41,137 nt of DNA from a virus. The position numbers and the translations under genes are program-made. The notes under the pieces were generated by a model. That model was not told the origin of the DNA, made no database searches, and saw only the letters and a program-made list of their open reading frames with translations. The stretch's first letter is position 1. Each line of letters starts with the position of its first letter. This document shows, piece by piece, positions 40,921 through 41,137 of the stretch. Where the stretch lies: the IMG/VR virus record IMGVR_UViG_3300023179_007167, positions 1-41,137 of that record, one strand, 5' to 3'.

Positions 40921-41137
40921 GTTTCTTTTTCTTGACAGGTTTGTCGCTATAAACGGTGAGGGGACCAAAAGTATTCGCCCACGCCGTGGCTGCCCAGCGC
41001 AGCACCATTTGTCGTTCTTGTTCGTCGTGCACGTGATGCGCACGAAGACTCCAACGGGTTTGTCCGTTGGTTGTGCCGCCCTCTAGCTCGACGCTGAAAA
41101 AACCGCAGCGGTGAATTTTTTTCAGCGTCGAGCTAGA
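40889..41137 (-). CDS. Partial hypothetical protein, C-terminal 82 residues
   Basis: An open frame runs from the right end of the window to TAG at 40889-40891. The protein-like part is RCGFFSVELEGG, then QTRWSLRAHHVHDEQ, a Leu/Ala/Trp-rich helix and a basic tail (KPVKKKKHAQRRNVRQN). The N-terminus lies outside the window. The first few codons lie in an inverted repeat (41082-41137) and may be an assembly artefact. Function unknown. Confidence 0.5.
   Translation of the reverse strand, partial: SSSTLKKIHRCGFFSVELEGGTTNGQTRWSLRAHHVHDEQERQMVLRWAATAWANTFGPLTVYSDKPVKKKKHAQRRNVRQN
41082..41137. repeat. Perfect 21-bp inverted repeat at the right end of the window
   Basis: The bases 41082-41102 (TCTAGCTCGACGCTGAAAAAA) are repeated exactly in reverse complement at 41117-41137, with a 14-base loop that itself contains CCGC/GCGG. 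The second arm ends exactly at the last base of the window. This is either a natural hairpin in the coding end of a gene or a fold-back at a contig end. Confidence 0.85.

Noticed and set aside
40933-40958. TTGACA followed by TATAAA on the plus strand
   Set aside because: The spacer is only 10 bases, there is no plus-strand gene downstream, and it lies in coding sequence.

Overview
This window reads as part of the genome of a large tailed bacteriophage (Caudoviricetes). All of the roughly 50 genes I can support lie on the minus strand, so transcription runs from right to left. The genes are tightly packed: most gaps are under 20 bases, many starts and stops overlap, and the longest gene-free stretch is about 285 bases. 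There is a full set of phage replication and recombination proteins and the start of a portal protein at the left end. I see no host housekeeping genes, rRNA, integrase, insertion sequence or CRISPR array. Start sites often have AAGGAG-like ribosome binding sites and one clear sigma70-type promoter is present, so the host is a bacterium. I cannot name it. The window is a fragment: both the left gene and the right gene run off the ends.

Layout in the direction of transcription. Positions 41137-37640 hold small accessory genes of unknown function, including a diverged duplicate pair and a 31-residue membrane peptide. A control region at 37355-37639 (terminator, short inverted repeats, sigma70-like promoter) precedes 37354-33221, an operon of a SEC-C zinc protein, a Cys-rich protein, a helix-turn-helix protein apparently fused to a deoxyhypusine-synthase/Sir2-like fold, and two unknown genes. 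Next come a DnaQ-like exonuclease (32623-33210), a tRNA-Gln(UUG) and a protein ending in a GIY-YIG-type nuclease domain.

Positions 30407-12542 are the replication and recombination module: SbcD/SbcC (gp47/gp46-like), an SF2 helicase of UvsW type, a DnaB-like helicase, a TOPRIM primase, a family A DNA polymerase with an N-terminal uracil-DNA-glycosylase-like domain, a possible ssDNA-binding protein, a DUF262 (GmrSD N-terminal-like) protein and a RecA/UvsX-like recombinase. These would open and prime DNA, copy it, and resect and recombine ends. A RuvC-like resolvase at 4800-5432 would process the resulting branches.

Positions 12542-1017 hold mostly unrecognised proteins, among them a possible glycosyltransferase, a possible DUF1016-N (YhcG-like) protein and a Cys-rich protein. 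A strong intrinsic terminator at 2108-2141 separates them from the last genes before the portal. The portal carries a zinc-ribbon-like insertion and is broken by an apparent -1 frameshift near position 419.

The most unusual items are the helix-turn-helix/deoxyhypusine-synthase-like fusion with its own promoter, the GIY-YIG fusion protein beside the tRNA, the DUF262 protein inside the replication core, the duplicate gene pair, and a perfect 21-bp inverted repeat at the right end of the window.
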